Shown piece by piece: positions 60,272-64,000 of a DNA stretch of 64,000 bases. The translations under genes and the position numbers were made by a program. Source of the DNA: Setomelanomma holmii (lineage: Eukaryota; Ascomycota; Dothideomycetes; Pleosporales; Phaeosphaeriaceae); the NCBI GenBank assembly GCA_010015745.1, contig ML978284.1, positions 1 to 64,000 of the forward strand, read 5' to 3'. Each line of letters starts with the position of its first letter. Position 1 is the stretch's first letter. Below the pieces are notes generated by a model. That model made no database searches. It was not told where the DNA came from and saw only the letters and a list, made by a program, of their open reading frames with translations.

Positions 60272-62543
60272 ATGTTCAGCAATTTTTTCGTAGACCTTGA
60301 TGCTGACCGAAGTCCTGCCGAGAGCGCGAAGCTACGTAAGAAGCGCCACCAGGTCGCGCGTGCGTGTACATGGTGCCGCACTCATCGTATCAAGTGTGAT
60401 GCGAAGTATCCTTGTCGCAATTGCAGGGTGAAGGGCCGAGATTGTACAGCCGACGGAGGCAGGGAAGAGATACGCACCTTCCCATCTGCACTTTCGTTAG
60501 TACCATCAGCCTATTAGTGGGCATTACTGACTACCAGCAAGGGAGATCGATCGCTTGCGAGCACGCGTCAAGGAGCTCGAGAGTCAAATAGGCTCTCTGC
60601 AGGTTGATTCAGCAGCTGCTTTGAGCCAGGCGCCATATGATACCTCAAACATCAAGAAAGAGGAAGATTATTTACCTGAAGGGCTGGATCCACTTGGACA
60701 GCATGGCGGCAATCGCGACTACTACAACTGGGCGTTCGCGCTTCGAGAGGTCAGACCGGGATCCAATCAGGCATATGGCTCTTCTTCAACATTTTACTTT
60801 CTCGAAAAGTTGACTTCCTACCTTGATACGGCTTCTAAGGAAGCGCAAAAGATTACGCCGGATGCATCGCCATCGGAACCCTCAACTGCATTGTCGAGTC
60901 TACACAACGCGCTTACTAGCCCAGCTGTGACGACCAATGATGCCGACGCAATCGAGGCAGATTTGCCGAGAGCAGAAGAGGAGCGTCTGTTAGGTCTCTA
61001 CTGGACATTCTATCATCCTTTGTATCCCATTCTGGACAAAGATGCATTCACTGCAGGATACGACAAGCTTTGGAATTCATCAGCTATATCGAGAGAGCCA
61101 TCCGCCCTGGTTGACATCACACTTGCCCTTTGTATGCAAGTCGACTTTACCCGGGTACATTGCAGAGCCACATCGTCGAACCTCCCCGCTGAGCCCATCA
61201 TGGACTCGACTGATGGGCGCTGGTTCTTCCGTCGTTGCCAGTACTTCCTCCAGGATGAGCTCGAAGAGCCATCTGTCGCAACTTTCCAATGTTATGCTCT
61301 GTCCGTGTTTTGGCTATCGCGAGATCAGCGGAAGAATGCTGCGCACAACATGTTAGCTGCTGGGCTACGTATTGGTGTTATCCTAGGCCTTCATGTAGAA
61401 CCATGCGGAGACCTGCCATTAGCCATACGCGACTTCAGACGGCGCTTGTGGTGGACTGTATACACTATGGACGCGCAATATGCCATGGATTTTGGAAGGC
61501 CTATCGGCGTCAACATTGGGCAAGTCACATGCACATTGCCGAGAGAAGAATCCAACTCCACAGACCGAGATTCATGTGGCTTGGTTTTCACAACCTTCAA
61601 TACGCACAGCATACGTCTCATACTAGCAACTCGCTCCATTTACATTCTTTTCCACCGTATTTGTGCGAAGGTCCTCCGCGAAAGTGGTCAAACAGACTTG
61701 AACGAAGATTTGGCTGGCATGGAGGTTTGTGCGGAATGGCTAAACAAGAATATGAGCTACCTCAGGACATGGCTCCAGCAATTACCCGGCGACATGAAGA
61801 CTCCAAGACACCAAGATGGGCAGCCATATTCTACCGATAGATCCAGGCTCGATGTGGGCTCGCGATGTGAGGCGTATGCCCAGCGTCGGCTTGTCATGGA
61901 GGTACACTTTCACTATTCGGCAATGACCCTCTATCGACCATTCGTCACCTTTGCAAGGAAAAAGTCGAGACCAGGTCCAATAACCGAAAGACACGCAATA
62001 TCGTGCGCGAATCACGCCATTACGGTTACACATATCATTGAACAAGACCTCGCTGAGTTAGATTGCTTGCGCTATTGGCCAAATGTCTTTTTCTGGCAGA
62101 TAAGCGCAGCATTGGCGCTACTAGGCTACGTTGTAGCATACCCTCGAGGTGTTGTAGCATTCACAGCACAGCAAGCCGCAGACAAGGCGATCGCAAACAT
62201 TGAACATTTGGCGCTCACATTCTCAGCTGCTCCCGTCGCAGCAAATGCATTGCGGACTCTTCGCAGCCAAGTCGATCTGGTTTTAGATGATCCGCAGCTT
62301 CCAGCTTCACTCACTCACCACGACCGAGCTTTCGGGATTCCCAATATATCTGTAATCACGACGATGATCAGGAGCAGTGCTGTTCCTGATGCAAACATTG
62401 GTGCACCGCACTTAGTTGACGTTACTTACTCTTTGAACAACGTCCCGTCAGATCTGCTCAGCGAAAATCCCTCTGCGAACTATATGGCGAATGAGGAATG
62501 GCTGGACGCGTTACTCGATTATGGAGATTTAACCAGCAGCTGA
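60272..62543 (+). CDS. Zn2Cys6 transcription factor (XlnR-like fungal regulator)
   Basis: Exon 1 (60272-60495) and exon 2 (60542-62543) flank a 46-nt intron (GTTAGT to CAAG), giving 741 residues. The Gal4-type finger is near the N-terminus (ACTWCRTHRIKCDAKYPCRN, then CRVKGRDC). Splicing joins it to a short coiled coil (EIDRLRARVKELESQIGSL). The fungal_trans domain occupies about residues 230-520 with YHPLYPILDKDAF, DFRRRLWWTVYTMDAQYAMD and FGRPIGVN. The acidic C-terminus ends EEWLDALLDYGDL, a likely activation motif. The layout is that of XlnR/AmyR-type carbon regulators, but target genes cannot be read from sequence. The neighbouring genes give no clue. Confidence 0.87.
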
Positions 62544-63296
62544 GCCACTCGTCGTTCATCAAGCACGATTTCGATCGGGACTCGAGGACCGCCTGAGAAC
62601 CGCGGAAGAGACACGATCGTAGGCACAGAAAGGCATGGCGCTTGCAGCGCATCCGCGACGCCCTTGTTGCGTTCCGTCGTAAGCTATTCAATATCAGTAT
62701 GAAGGTCGAGATAGGAAACACGATACGAGCTTATATGGTATTGTGTGCCATGGTATGTGAAGCTTGCTTGGATGGCTCGCACTGATGATGGTCGTGGTGC
62801 CTTTTCCACCCCAGCTTGAGCCAAGGCAAGTCAGACATGTTCAGTCTCACAAGGTCGTCTTATTGCAGCTTTCTCTCACATAACATACAGCCTCGACTGT
62901 GGTTCGTTCTGTCAACTCAGCCCACGCGTGGCATTGCGCCACTTGGCGAGACCGCATGACTTGATGATGTGGTTGGACAATACCGATTCGGTTCTCTCAA
63001 GCTTTCCATTCCATCTAGTTTTGACCACGAAGACTCACGTGCCATCGTATCGAATGCGCAGCAGTTCCCATATGGTTGAGTCAAACGCCGCCATTGCCAT
63101 CACCTTGACACCTCGGAAACGATCTCGTGAAGGTCGCTGCACCAGCTCAGCCCACTTCAAAATAGCACGTTCAATTGTGAACGTCAAATGAATGGGTATA
63201 AGAAGATCTCCACTGCCTTCACTTGAGTTCACCTAGCCATTGAAGATATCAACAAAGTCCGTAAACATTATCATCATACCAGTATATCCAATATCT
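62544..63296. other. Intergenic, nothing seen
   Basis: The stretch lies between the regulator and the small secreted protein gene. It holds the promoter of the latter, and no supported frame. Confidence 0.45.
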
Positions 63297-63735
63297 ATGA
63301 AGCTCATTAATCTTACTATTCTCGCATTCGTCGCCATCGCCTCTGCAAATGGCGGTCCGCCGCAAACATGCGAGCAGTGCCGGGTTGCACCTGACAAGAA
63401 TCATTGCGACATGACCACATCGTGTACCTATGTCTGGGGTCACAATGCACCTGGACCAGCACCATACTATTGTGCCTGTCATGTTGGCTGTCGTACGCAG
63501 TCTTCTGAAGAACCGAGTGTGAGATCTCAGTCAATGCTGACACGTCCTAGGTGCCAAAGACGCTACCAATGCGGAGATCCAATGGCGGCTTCCATGGTTT
63601 GGCAGTAATGGAGATCCTAGCCAGCAGGGAAGAGTGTTCGTGAAGCCTGGTGTGGAGTGCAACACTCTTTGCGACGAATGGTATCTTGGGAAGGACTGGT
63701 GCAAGGAGGTGGCGGAGAAGCCTGCTTGCATGTAG
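63297..63735 (+). CDS. Small secreted cysteine-rich protein
   Basis: Exon 1 (63297-63492) and exon 2 (63551-63735) join across a 58-nt intron (GTACGC to CCTAG, with a TGCTGAC branch site) to give 126 residues. A clear signal peptide (MKLINLTILAFVAIASANG) precedes a mature part with eleven Cys, including CEQC, YYCACHVGC and three near the C-terminus. I see no membrane helix or GPI signal, so it should be freely secreted. Size and Cys content fit the class from which fungal effector candidates are drawn, but nothing shows a role in infection. An alternative donor at 63517 would leave a 34-nt intron, which is too short. Confidence 0.7.
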
Positions 63736-64000
63736 AGCATGATCGTTAAATTGCGTTGAGGATTGGGTTCGCTTTACCGGAGGTTCATTTGTCCAGCTGT
63801 AGCATTGTCGTTCCTGTCTTCAGCGTTTTCGTGTGAGCATTGCAATCTGTTCAATGTGTGCACATCAATGACGATTTTTGGAAGACGAAATCCGTGAGCG
63901 CGCTACCCCATTTTACTCCGCAAAAGGCGTGAACGACATGTGACCATACGTCTTCGGGCTAGTCTCTTTTCATGACTCAGCTAGCTTCTTCCGGCAGCAA

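Overview
The window is nuclear DNA of a filamentous ascomycete (Pezizomycotina; Dothideomycetes is my guess from gene style, not proven). Genes are split by short GT-AG introns, mostly 42-60 nt with a few of 88-230 nt. The content is typical of the group: Zn2Cys6 regulators, MFS pumps, GPI-anchored wall proteins, a BYS1-type secreted protein, a CorA-like channel, and housekeeping genes with clear orthologues. Exon boundaries below were read by eye from splice signals and reading phase.

Layout. 1.4-3.8 kb: membrane-anchored aspartic-protease-like protein. 6.0-9.6 kb: very Thr/Ser-rich repeat adhesin. 11.2-13.1 kb: siderophore-type MFS transporter carrying a one-base frameshift, with a GATA/CCAAT iron-type promoter. 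14.2-15.0 kb: BYS1-like secreted protein. 16.4-17.2 kb: C2H2 protein. 18.6-28.2 kb is a conserved housekeeping block: DHX29/57-type RNA helicase, aprataxin-like HNT3, TRAP-alpha/IRC22-like ER protein and a CCCH zinc-finger protein, arranged as divergent pairs. 28.7-36.9 kb holds three co-directional, poorly characterised genes: a mosaic gene, an unknown membrane protein and a CorA-like channel. 37.2-41.0 kb: PIR-like wall protein and a Q/P-rich conserved protein. 41.0-45.0 kb has no gene I can support. 45.0-50.0 kb: divergent NDUFAF6-like and RAD5 genes. 50.3-59.6 kb: two clusters of three oversize tRNA-like elements flank a TRI12-type MFS pump, a duplicated-domain GPI protein, a Nudix gene broken by two in-frame TAG codons, and a GFA-domain protein. 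60.3-63.7 kb: XlnR-like Zn2Cys6 regulator and a small secreted cysteine-rich protein.

Two things stand out. The gene at 28659-32856 joins an eIF4B-like N-terminus, a Whi3-type RRM, a complete Zn2Cys6 finger and a possible trypsin-like domain in one open frame across well-formed introns. The six tRNA-like elements (115-152 nt) share tRNA termini, T-arm and (in three) D-stem, but carry different hairpins where an anticodon arm should be. Each could be a new kind of gene; each also has a duller explanation, stated in the findings.
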